Shown: positions 1-5,394 of the stretch, piece after piece
Layout: each line of letters opens with the position of its first letter
Position numbering within the stretch: position 1 is the stretch's first letter
Notes under the pieces: generated by a model
The model's database searches: none
The model's input: only the letters and a program-made list of their open reading frames with translations
What the model was told of the DNA's origin: nothing
DNA from: an uncultured Collinsella sp.
Lineage (GTDB): Bacteria; Actinomycetota; Coriobacteriia; Coriobacteriales; Coriobacteriaceae
Assembly: GCA_900549215.1 (NCBI GenBank)
Contig: URNJ01000103.1
Span: forward strand, 1 to 6,421
Length of the DNA stretch: 6,421 nt
Direction of reading: 5' to 3'
Translations under genes and position numbers: made by a program

Positions 1-48
1 AAGCACAACCTCAAGTACCGCCGCTACTACCACCAGTTCGACTACTAA
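1..48 (+). CDS. 3' end of a SIS-domain (FrlB-like sugar-phosphate deglycase) gene, first copy
   Basis: Only the last 15 codons and the TAA stop (46-48) are in the window; they encode KHNLKYRRYYHQFDY. All 48 bases are identical to the 3' end of the complete SIS gene at 5151-5198, so this is the tail of a second, nearly identical or identical copy whose body lies upstream. The basic-Tyr ending (HN..RRYY...Y) resembles the C-terminus of E. coli FrlB as I remember it. The stop is 21 nt before the EIIA start with no terminator between, so this copy is probably the upstream gene of the EIIA-EIIB transcript. Identity ends exactly at the stop: the following bases do not match those after 5198. How far the copies match further upstream cannot be seen. 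The window, or the contig, may begin here because the repeat broke an assembly. Confidence 0.85.
   Translation, partial: KHNLKYRRYYHQFDY
1..48 (+). repeat. 48-bp perfect direct repeat, copy 1 (copy 2 at 5151-5198)
   Basis: A 48/48 identical match to 5151-5198, in the same orientation and about 5.15 kb apart, covering the 3' end of both SIS genes. It is cut by the window edge, so the true repeat may be much longer, possibly the full gene of about 1.06 kb. Direct repeats this far apart could recombine and delete the whole PTS-epimerase block. Confidence 0.9.
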
Positions 49-69
49 TTCCATTTGGGGGAAACCGCA

Positions 70-489
70 ATGAGGCAATACATCTTTGCCAGCCACGCGC
101 ATTTTGCGACCGGCATCAAAGAGAGCACCGAGCTGCTCTCGGGCGCGCGCGATAACGTCCACGACCTGTCGATGTTTGTCGACGGCCGCACCGACGTCGC
201 CGAGGAGGCCGCCAAGCTCCTGGCGACCTTCGACCCCGCCGACGACGTAATCGTGTGCACCGACCTGTTTGGCGGCAGCGTCAACAACGAGTTCACCAAG
301 ATCGTCCAGACGCGCCCCAACACCTACCTGGTTGCCAACATGAATCTGCCGCTGCTGATCCAGCTGCTCTTTTCGGACCAGGAGGCTCCCGCCGATCAGG
401 TTATCCGCGAGATCCTCGCGGCTGACGACACGCGCGTCAAGTTTGTCAACGACCTGCTGACCGATGCGGATGACGAGGAAGAGTTCTAG
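70..489 (+). CDS. PTS system mannose-family EIIA component
   Basis: A cytoplasmic phosphocarrier of 139 aa that takes phosphate from HPr and passes it to EIIB in a mannose/fructose/sorbose-class PTS. The N-terminal IFASHAHFATGI matches the family pattern in which the His after Ser is phosphorylated, so H9 is the likely active residue. TDLFGGSVNN (64-73) is the conserved TDLFGGSP.N loop, and ANMNLPLL (89-96) matches the GxNLPML-type segment. The length is normal for a stand-alone EIIA domain. ATG 70 is chosen over the in-frame TTG at 55 because GGGGGA (57-62) sits 7 nt upstream and the protein then begins at the conserved first beta-strand. It follows the upstream SIS gene by 21 nt and precedes EIIB by 57 nt, so the three are probably co-transcribed. 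The C-terminus ends in a short acidic run, DADDEEEF, outside the conserved fold. The family call is secure; the transported sugar is not determined by this subunit. Confidence 0.95.
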   Translation: MRQYIFASHAHFATGIKESTELLSGARDNVHDLSMFVDGRTDVAEEAAKLLATFDPADDVIVCTDLFGGSVNNEFTKIVQTRPNTYLVANMNLPLLIQLLFSDQEAPADQVIREILAADDTRVKFVNDLLTDADDEEEF

Positions 490-546
490 TCACCGCCTGC
501 TATTAATGGGGCCGGGTTTCCGGCATGAGACCTTTGGGGGTCAATC

Positions 547-1029
547 ATGATTCAACTGCTTCGCGTCGACCATCGTCTGCTTCATGGCCAGGTGGCCGTC
601 TCTTGGGTCCAGGGCTTGGGCTCCGACTGCATCTTCTGCGTTGGCGACAAGGTTGCCAACGATCCCGTCTGGAAGACTACGCTCAAGATGGGAAAGCCGG
701 CCAACGTCAAGCTCGTCATCAAGGACATGGAGCACGCCATCGAGGCCATCAACTCCGGTGTTACCGATAAGTACAAGATGATCATCTGCGTCGCCAGCAT
801 CGCCGAGGCCAAGCAGCTTGTCGACGGCTGCCCGCAGATCACCTCCATCAACCTGGGCAACACCAAGTCCAAGGACGAGCAGCGTCCCGATGCCCGTAAG
901 ATCTCCCGCCAGATCTTTGTGACTGCTGCCGAGGAAGAGGACATTCGTGAGCTCGTCGGCCGCGGTGTCGAGGTCGAGATTCGCGCTCTGGCCGACGACC
1001 CCAAGGTCGATGCCCTAAGCGCCCTCTAA
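547..1029 (+). CDS. PTS system mannose-family EIIB component
   Basis: A cytoplasmic subunit of 160 aa that accepts phosphate from EIIA and phosphorylates the sugar during transport through EIIC/EIID. The start region LLRVDHRLLHGQVAVSWV is the family signature (R.D.RL.HGQV), and H13 in LLHGQ is the expected phosphorylated His. The length is typical for a separate EIIB of this class. ATG 547 has a GGGGG Shine-Dalgarno (536-540) 6 nt upstream; the same TTTGGGGG string precedes EIIA. In the 57-nt EIIA-EIIB gap there is a small hairpin, GCCGG (511-515) pairing with CCGGC (520-524), with no T-run, so read-through is expected. Unusually, the gene is followed by 294 bp and a promoter-like region before EIIC, whereas A, B, C and D are often packed closely in this PTS class. 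Confidence 0.95.
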   Translation: MIQLLRVDHRLLHGQVAVSWVQGLGSDCIFCVGDKVANDPVWKTTLKMGKPANVKLVIKDMEHAIEAINSGVTDKYKMIICVASIAEAKQLVDGCPQITSINLGNTKSKDEQRPDARKISRQIFVTAAEEEDIRELVGRGVEVEIRALADDPKVDALSAL

Positions 1030-1040
1030 TTGAGAACCAC

Positions 1041-1063
1041 GGGCGGCGCGCACGGCGCCGCCC
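1041..1063 (+). terminator. GC-rich hairpin after EIIB, weak or partial terminator
   Basis: GGGCGGCG (1041-1048) pairs perfectly with CGCCGCCC (1056-1063) around a 7-nt loop. An outer CCACG (1037-1041) can also pair with CGTGG (1069-1073). It starts 11 nt after the EIIB stop. There is no T-run behind it, so an efficient intrinsic terminator is doubtful; it may instead protect the 3' end of the EIIA-EIIB message or damp read-through into EIIC. Confidence 0.5.
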
Positions 1064-1142
1064 CTATTCGTGGGCGTACCGGATAAACGCTTTACCCGTT
1101 ACCCCCATCTACCGTTCACCGGGAGTACACGCCCGTTGAGCG

Positions 1143-1185
1143 ATTGGTATTAAATAGTTTTCTCATGACTATATAATTGGTATCA
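1143..1185 (+). promoter_or_regulatory. Putative EIIC promoter with paired ATTGGTAT(T/C)A operator motif
   Basis: ATTGGTATTAAATA (1143-1156) and ATTGGTATCA (1176-1185) form a direct repeat with starts 33 bp apart. A perfect -10 hexamer TATAAT (1172-1177) overlaps the start of the downstream copy. The best -35 at 17-bp spacing, ATTAAA (1149-1154), is poor and overlaps the upstream copy. The layout recurs before the SIS gene at 4043-4087. ATTGGTAT resembles the half-site of GntR/HutC-type regulators such as NagR, and FrlR is a GntR-family protein, so a sugar-amine-responsive regulator is a reasonable guess. No regulator gene is visible here. The site lies in a short AT-rich island within GC-rich DNA, as expected for a promoter. 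Confidence 0.65.
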
Positions 1186-1194
1186 AATCATTTG

Positions 1195-1224
1195 CACCGG
1201 TTTAGGTGTTAACAGCACACCGGT
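1195..1224 (+). repeat. Nested palindrome in the EIIC leader
   Basis: Two CACCGGT copies (1195-1201 and 1218-1224) flank a perfect TGTTAACA palindrome (1207-1214). ACCGGT is itself palindromic, so the two arms can also pair with each other; GGTGT (1205-1209) can alternatively pair with ACACC (1217-1221). It begins about 18 bp after the predicted -10, so it would lie in the 5' leader of the EIIC message, either as an operator or as an RNA hairpin. From here to the EIIC Shine-Dalgarno at about 1311 I see nothing else of note. Confidence 0.4.
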
Positions 1225-1323
1225 ACAAGCTGGATCTGTCTAGGCGATTGTCGGCATGGAAAAGGGCGCGCTGACAAGTCGGGAATCGCCGCGCGGATCC
1301 AAGAGGGATCAAAGGGAGGAACA

Positions 1324-2097
1324 ATGCTTGTTCAAGCGATCCTCATCGGACTTATCGCTGCCTTCGGTAAGCTCGATTATCAGCTCGGTACGCTCTATGC
1401 GTTCCGCCCGATCGTTCTGTGCCCGCTCGTCGGCATAGTCCTCGGGGACCTGCAGTCCGGCCTCGCCATCGGTGCGAGCCTCGAGCTGCTCTTCATGGGT
1501 TCAATCTCCATCGGCGCTTACGTGCCGCCCGATGAGTGTATTGGCGGTGTGCTCGCCTGCGCCTTCGCTATTCAGCTGGGTCAGAGCACCGAGGCCGCTA
1601 TCGCGCTCGCGATGCCCATCGCCACTCTGTGCCTGGCCATTAAGAACGTCGTCAACGCCGGTATGCCCCTTCTGGTCGACCGTGCCGACGTCTTTGCCAG
1701 CAAGGGTAACCTCAAGGGTATCTACGCTATGCACTGGATTATCGGTCTCGTGATTGTCGTCCTGGCCTTTATCCTGTGCTCGGTCTCCTTCTATCTGGGT
1801 GCCGACGCCGTTCAGGGCCTGCTCGACTTCATCCCGACGTTCGTCCTCGATGGCTTTGGCGTCGCAGCCAACATCCTGCCTGCCATGGGCTTCGCCATGC
1901 TCGGCCGTCTGGTGCTTACCAAGCAGCTCGTGCCGTTCTACTTCCTGGGCTTCCTGCTGTGCTCCTATGCCAACGTGCCCGTCCTCGGCGTCGCCCTGAT
2001 CGCAATCATCATCGGCATCGACAAGTACGACCTGCTGGGCCTTGGTGGCGCCCAGTCCCAGCTTTCTGTGGAAGGGGATGAGGACGATGACTTCTAA
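1324..2097 (+). CDS. PTS system mannose-family EIIC component (membrane permease)
   Basis: An integral membrane subunit of 257 aa which, with EIID, forms the sugar channel of a mannose/sorbose-class PTS. The protein is hydrophobic almost throughout. Residues 28-70 carry the conserved block RP...PLVGxVLGDLxxGLxxGAxLELxFMG followed by IGAYVPPD. E54 in the LELLFMG stretch lies in the region that lines the sugar site in this family. ATG 1324 has a strong AAAGGGAGGA Shine-Dalgarno (1311-1320). It has its own promoter-like region at 1143-1185 and overlaps EIID by 11 nt, which suggests translational coupling. The cytoplasmic C-terminus is acidic and ends GDEDDDF, much like the end of EIIA. GGT, GCT and CGT codons are frequent here, unlike in the SIS gene downstream. 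The family call is secure; the substrate is inferred from the neighbours only. Confidence 0.95.
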   Translation: MLVQAILIGLIAAFGKLDYQLGTLYAFRPIVLCPLVGIVLGDLQSGLAIGASLELLFMGSISIGAYVPPDECIGGVLACAFAIQLGQSTEAAIALAMPIATLCLAIKNVVNAGMPLLVDRADVFASKGNLKGIYAMHWIIGLVIVVLAFILCSVSFYLGADAVQGLLDFIPTFVLDGFGVAANILPAMGFAMLGRLVLTKQLVPFYFLGFLLCSYANVPVLGVALIAIIIGIDKYDLLGLGGAQSQLSVEGDEDDDF

Positions 2098-2911
2098 TTC
2101 CGAGAACCAGATTACTCGCTCCGACCTCATTAAGAGCGCCGTGAACACCGGCGCCCTGGGCATGGAATTCTCCTGGACCTACTACAAGCAGATGAACATT
2201 GCCTTCTGCCTGATGGTCGCCAACATGCTCAAGAAGATCTATGCCGGCCGTCCCGATGATTACGCCGAGGCCCTGCATCGTCACAGCGCATTCTTCAACA
2301 TCACCCCGCAGCTCGCTCCCTTCGTGGGTGGCATCGCGATGGCCATGGAAGAAAAGGTCGCTCGTGGCGAGGTTGAGCCCGAGAGCGTCAACGACATCAA
2401 GGCCGCCCTCATGGGTCCGCTTTCCGGCCTGGGTGACTCCTTCTTCCTGTCCACCCTGCGCGTCGTCGCCGCTGCCGTGGGCATCAGCCTGTGCCAGGCC
2501 GGCAACGTCTTTGGCCCCATCGCCTTCCTGCTCGTCTACAACATCCCGGCGTTCCTGATTCGTATCTTTGGCGCTATCAAGGGTTATGAGCTAGGCATTG
2601 GCTTCCTCGACGAGGCTCAGAGGACCGGCCTGATGCAAAAGATCATGGCCTGCGTCGGCATTGTCGGCGTTATGGTCGTCGGCGCCATGAGCAAGGACAT
2701 GTTCTGGGCTTCGTTGCCCATCGCCATTGGTCAGGGCGACTCCGCCCAGACTCTCCAGGACATCCTGGACGGCATCATGCCCGGTATGCTCGGTATGGCC
2801 GCCTTCTGGCTCTACTACTGGCTGCTCTCCAAGAAGATCAACCCGATGGTCCTGATCCTCTGCACCATGGTCGTGGGCATCATCGGCGCTTACTTTGGCG
2901 TGCTTGCCTAA
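2087..2911 (+). CDS. PTS system mannose-family EIID component (membrane subunit)
   Basis: The second membrane subunit of the mannose-class permease, 274 aa with the chosen start. EIID is found only in this PTS class, so the class assignment is firm. Hallmarks are an N-terminal LxxSxxxxxxxxxF-like region (residues 14-29), HSAFFNITPQLAPFVGGIAMAMEE (66-89, the family's FFNTHP...GxxxALEE block) and GPLSGLGDS (110-118, the near-invariant GPLAGIGDS motif). Hydrophobic C-terminal segments follow at about 188-201, 236-248 and 254-272. ATG 2087 overlaps the EIIC stop and lies 9 nt after AAGGGG (2072-2077). An in-frame ATG at 2078 would add three residues but has no room for a ribosome site. The TAA at 2909-2911 is followed by an intrinsic terminator, so EIIC-EIID may form a unit separate from the epimerase. 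Confidence 0.95.
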   Translation: MTSNSENQITRSDLIKSAVNTGALGMEFSWTYYKQMNIAFCLMVANMLKKIYAGRPDDYAEALHRHSAFFNITPQLAPFVGGIAMAMEEKVARGEVEPESVNDIKAALMGPLSGLGDSFFLSTLRVVAAAVGISLCQAGNVFGPIAFLLVYNIPAFLIRIFGAIKGYELGIGFLDEAQRTGLMQKIMACVGIVGVMVVGAMSKDMFWASLPIAIGQGDSAQTLQDILDGIMPGMLGMAAFWLYYWLLSKKINPMVLILCTMVVGIIGAYFGVLA

Positions 2912-2960
2912 TATGTTCGAATCGCGCTTCCATCGCGTCTAACGGTTGCGTCGATCTTTG

Positions 2961-2997
2961 GGGGGCTTGTCGCATCTGCGGCGGCCCCCTGTTTTTT
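2961..2997 (+). terminator. Rho-independent terminator after EIID
   Basis: GGGGGC (2961-2966) pairs with GCCCCC (2984-2989), with further inner pairing possible (CGCA 2971-2974 with TGCG 2977-2980). A TGTTTTTT tract (2990-2997) follows directly. It lies 49 nt after the EIID stop and only 26 nt before the epimerase ATG, leaving almost no room for a new promoter behind it. Confidence 0.8.
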
Positions 2998-3023
2998 AAA
3001 ACTCCGTACGAAAGGGGAGGGCT

Positions 3024-3869
3024 ATGGTCGTACCCGAGCTTTCGCTCATGAACATCAACCATCGTTACTACAGCATCGAGACGTTTTTTAAGGCTGCAGG
3101 TGAGGCCGGCTATCGCAATATCGAGCTGTGGACCGGCTCGATGCACCTGTATGTGGATTGCCATGAGCACGATTCGGTGGATAAGATTCGCGATCTTGCC
3201 GCCCAATACGGTATCAAGATCGTGTGCGTGTGCCCCGAGCAGAACAACCCCAAGCCGTGGAACGTCGCGGTGCGCGGTGAGGCGGGCCAAAAACGCATCC
3301 TCTCGTACTTTAAGAATGTGATCGACGTTGCCGTTGAGTTGGGCGTGCCGCAGATTCTGGTGACGAGTGGTTGGGCCTATCTGGACGAGCCAGCTGAGGA
3401 CGCCTGGTCCCGCAGCGTCGCCATGCTGCGCTCGGTGTGCGACTACGCTGACACACGCGGTATTCGCGTCGCGCTCGAGGCACTGCAGCCGTCGGAGTCC
3501 GTGCTGGTCAATACGGCACAGGATGTCGCGCGCATCCTCGAGGCGGTCGATCGCCCCAACCTGAAGGCATGTATCGACTTTGGCGCCATGGAAGTTGCCG
3601 GCGACACAATCGACGGCTACTTTGAGGTTTTGGGCGACAAGATCGTTCACACCCACTTTGTCGATGTGGGCGGTGGCACGACGCATCTTGCCTGGGGCGA
3701 CGGCGAGCGTGATATGCGTGCCGACCTCGAGGCACTCATGCGCCACGGCTATACGGGCTATGTCTCGGCCGAGACGTGTGACGGCCGCTACTATCAGGAT
3801 CCGTCCGAGGCGACGACTCAGGTTATCGAGATGTATCGCCGTGTGACAGCGGAGATGGAAGCCGAATAA
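3024..3869 (+). CDS. FrlC-like sugar phosphate isomerase/epimerase (TIM barrel)
   Basis: A 281-aa cytoplasmic protein of the AP-endonuclease-2/DTE TIM-barrel family. It resembles E. coli FrlC (fructoselysine 3-epimerase, of similar length) along its length, by comparison from memory: IELWTGSMH (35-43) against FrlC IEIWGGRPH, plus a shared YGI/PE.N.P.N segment, ALEALQPSES and LGDKIVHTHFVD. The metal-binding quartet expected for 3-epimerases is present: E152 (ALEAL), D185 (CIDFG), H211 (HTHFVD) and E250 (SAETCD), with E152 and D185 at the same numbers as in FrlC. FrlC interconverts fructoselysine and psicoselysine; here the substrate could be a phosphorylated analogue, since uptake is by a PTS. 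ATG 3024 has AAAGGGGAGGG (3011-3021) just upstream. Third-position A/T codons are common, in sharp contrast to the next gene. Another ketose or inositol epimerase activity is possible, but the SIS neighbour favours the FrlC role. Confidence 0.85.
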   Translation: MVVPELSLMNINHRYYSIETFFKAAGEAGYRNIELWTGSMHLYVDCHEHDSVDKIRDLAAQYGIKIVCVCPEQNNPKPWNVAVRGEAGQKRILSYFKNVIDVAVELGVPQILVTSGWAYLDEPAEDAWSRSVAMLRSVCDYADTRGIRVALEALQPSESVLVNTAQDVARILEAVDRPNLKACIDFGAMEVAGDTIDGYFEVLGDKIVHTHFVDVGGGTTHLAWGDGERDMRADLEALMRHGYTGYVSAETCDGRYYQDPSEATTQVIEMYRRVTAEMEAE

Positions 3870-3881
3870 CTAAACTGCGCG

Positions 3882-3924
3882 GTTGCGCCGGAAACGCTTG
3901 GGCGGGTCTGGCGCAACGCTTTTA
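3882..3924 (+). terminator. Possible intrinsic terminator after the epimerase
   Basis: GTTGCGCC (3882-3889) pairs perfectly with GGCGCAAC (3910-3917) around a 20-nt loop that can pair further, followed by GCTTTTAT (3918-3925). It starts 12 nt after the epimerase stop. The T-tract is short, so termination may be partial. The rest of the gap to 4042 shows no gene. It contains TAATACCA (3988-3995), an inverted copy of the operator half-motif found at 4043 and 1143. Confidence 0.5.
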
Positions 3925-4042
3925 TAGCTGGCGAGTTGTGGGGAGCCCGTTGGCAGTAGCGCTCGAAATAGACAACTATTGGCGTTGTAATACCACTCGG
4001 GCGAGGAAACCGACCGTTCGCCGCAAATCTCCGTGAGTTTGG

Positions 4043-4087
4043 ATTGGTATTAAATAACAAGCAATCGTATGGCTATAATTGGTATCA
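4043..4087 (+). promoter_or_regulatory. Putative SIS-gene promoter with paired ATTGGTAT(T/C)A operator motif
   Basis: ATTGGTATTAAATA (4043-4056) is identical over 14 bp to 1143-1156, and ATTGGTATCA (4078-4087) is identical to 1176-1185. The starts are 35 bp apart here rather than 33. A perfect -10 TATAAT (4074-4079) again overlaps the downstream copy, preceded by CTA as at the EIIC site. The intervening bases are mostly different, so the shared parts look selected rather than part of a simple recent duplication. No good -35 is visible. An additional inverted half-motif lies at 3988-3995. The SIS start codon is 49 nt further on. Confidence 0.65.
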
Positions 4088-4136
4088 GCAAGAAGCGCGA
4101 TGTATAGAATTGCGCACATGTGATGGGAGGACACAC

Positions 4137-5198
4137 ATGAAGGAGACCGAGAAGATCGAGATCATGCACTTCGACCAGGAGGGCTACCTCGAGGACGGCA
4201 GGAACGTCTACGAGGCCGGCAAGCGGATGACCGCCCTGGCCGACCGCGTGCACGAGGAGGGCTACGACGCCGTCTTCCTGATGGGCGTCGGCGGCACCTG
4301 GGACGAGTTCATGCAGCTCGAGTACCTCATGAACAAGTTCGGCGACCGCGACCTCGAGGTCTACCTGATCCACGCCGCCGAGTGGAACGTCATGGGCCAC
4401 AAGCGCATGACCGACAGGTCCGTCGTGCTGACCGCCTCCGAGTCCGGCACCACCCCCGAGGTGCTCGAGGCCGTCGGCAAGATGAGGGAGATGGGCGTGC
4501 GCGTCTTCGCCATGACCAACCCCGAGGGCAAGATCGGGCAGGCCGTGGGCGCCGAGAACTGCGTCATGATGGCCTCCGACCACGGCGCCGGCGGCTGCGA
4601 GAAGGGCTACTACCTCGCCGACTGCTTCGGCCTGCGCCTGCTCAACCGCCGCGGCTGCTTCCCCAAGTTCGACCTGTTCATCGAGCAGACGAAGGACGTC
4701 TGGAAGGACATGCTCGACATCCGCAAGCGCTTCGAGCCGCGCGCCGAGGAGCTCGCCAGGAAGTACGCGCTGGCCGACTACACCATGTTCATCGGCTCGG
4801 GCGCGCTGTGGGGCGAGACCATCCTGTACTCCATGTGCCTGCTCGAGGAGATGCAGTGGAAGCGCATCCGCCACATCACCTCGCACGACTTCTTCCACGG
4901 CACGCTCGAGCTGCTCGAGCCCGGCGTCCCGGTGTTCCTGTTCATGGGCGAGGACGAGTGCCGCGCCCTCGACGAGCGCGTCCGCGCCTTCCTCACCAGC
5001 GGCGTGACCGGCGACGAGGACTACGTCATCATCGACACCGCCGAGTACGCGATCCCGGGCCTGGACGACGACTTCCGCGTCATCGTGTCCCCCTGGATCC
5101 TGTCCGTGCTGACCACCGACCGCCTCGCGCGCAACTACGAGCTGGTCACCAAGCACAACCTCAAGTACCGCCGCTACTACCACCAGTTCGACTACTAA
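4137..5198 (+). CDS. SIS-domain sugar-phosphate deglycase (FrlB/GfrF-like), complete copy
   Basis: A 353-aa cytoplasmic protein with two SIS domains (about 45-150 and 205-300), the architecture of FrlB, GfrE/GfrF and FraB, which cleave 6-phosphorylated sugar-amine conjugates to hexose 6-phosphate and an amine or amino acid. SESGTTPEVLEA (101-112) is the sugar-phosphate loop of the first domain. HDFFHGTLELLEPGVPVFLFMGEDE (250-274) lines up with FrlB's GEFRHGPLEIVEPGVPFLFLLGNDE, recalled from memory. Catalytic Glu and His of FraB are 16 residues apart; E238 (LLEEMQW) and H254 (FFHG) keep that spacing. ATG 4137 has GGGAGG (4125-4130) 6 nt upstream. An in-frame upstream extension to 4044 would run through the promoter and is rejected. 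All 353 sense codons end in G or C, including AGG arginines, unlike the neighbouring genes. The last 48 bp equal 1-48. The exact substrate (fructose-, glucose- or psicose-type conjugate) is unknown. Confidence 0.88.
   Translation: MKETEKIEIMHFDQEGYLEDGRNVYEAGKRMTALADRVHEEGYDAVFLMGVGGTWDEFMQLEYLMNKFGDRDLEVYLIHAAEWNVMGHKRMTDRSVVLTASESGTTPEVLEAVGKMREMGVRVFAMTNPEGKIGQAVGAENCVMMASDHGAGGCEKGYYLADCFGLRLLNRRGCFPKFDLFIEQTKDVWKDMLDIRKRFEPRAEELARKYALADYTMFIGSGALWGETILYSMCLLEEMQWKRIRHITSHDFFHGTLELLEPGVPVFLFMGEDECRALDERVRAFLTSGVTGDEDYVIIDTAEYAIPGLDDDFRVIVSPWILSVLTTDRLARNYELVTKHNLKYRRYYHQFDY
5151..5198 (+). repeat. 48-bp perfect direct repeat, copy 2 (copy 1 at 1-48)
   Basis: Identical base for base to 1-48, ending at the stop codon of the complete SIS gene. 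The flanks diverge at once after the stop. The 11-mer GAGCTGGTCAC occurs directly before this copy (5139-5149, followed by one C) and directly after it (5199-5209). Confidence 0.9.
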
Positions 5199-5250
5199 GA
5201 GCTGGTCACGGGTCCGATATCTTGGCTGGTTGATATCTCGACCCTGCACA

Positions 5251-5282
5251 AGGGCGTCCGCAATTGCGCGGGCGCCCTTTTT
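5251..5282 (+). terminator. Strong Rho-independent terminator after the SIS gene
   Basis: AGGGCGTCCGC (5251-5261) pairs with GCGGGCGCCCT (5268-5278), giving 11 pairs with one G-U around a 6-nt loop, followed by TTTTT (5278-5282). It marks the end of the sugar-amine locus and separates it from hisZ. Confidence 0.9.
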
Positions 5283-5381
5283 GCGTTGTGACAAGAGACT
5301 GCTGCTAACCGCTTGCCCTATGTTTCCAAATGAATACGGTGTGAGCCGAGGAGGACGATTCTCCCCGCAAACACTCTAGTA

Positions 5382-5390
5382 TGCTAAAGT
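5382..5390 (+). promoter_or_regulatory. Possible extended -10 of the hisZ promoter
   Basis: TGCTAAAGT (5382-5390) fits the TGnTAnnnT form of an extended -10; TATGCT (5380-5385) is an alternative. No convincing -35 is seen. The position suits a start of transcription at about 5396-5398, just at the inverted repeat that precedes hisZ. Confidence 0.3.
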
Positions 5391-5394
5391 ACCC

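Noticed and set aside
1178..1197. Possible sigma-54 (-24/-12) promoter for EIIC, as in LevR/ManR-controlled mannose PTS operons
   Set aside because: GG (1179-1180) and GC (1194-1195) are 15 bp apart instead of the required 12, and the TGGCAC element is not present.
1256..1438. Small + frame of 60 codons overlapping the EIIC start
   Set aside because: It has no convincing ribosome site, overlaps EIIC in another frame, and its Arg/Ser-rich product looks like non-coding translation.
2880..3746. A 288-codon - strand open frame across the epimerase gene
   Set aside because: It lies antisense to a gene with clear FrlC-like motifs, runs through the EIID terminator region, and shows no recognisable domain.
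4044..4136. N-terminal extension of the SIS protein from the upstream in-frame start at 4044
   Set aside because: The extension would translate the promoter/operator motif, has A/T-ending codons unlike the gene itself, and the ATG at 4137 has a proper GGGAGG site.
4050..5294. A 414-codon open frame on the - strand and a 283-codon + frame (4382-5233) over the SIS gene
   Set aside because: Both are by-products of the SIS gene having only G/C-ending codons, which removes stops from shadow frames. The translations are low-complexity (Val/Leu/His/Gly-rich or Arg/His-rich) with no family resemblance, while the SIS frame is clearly homologous.
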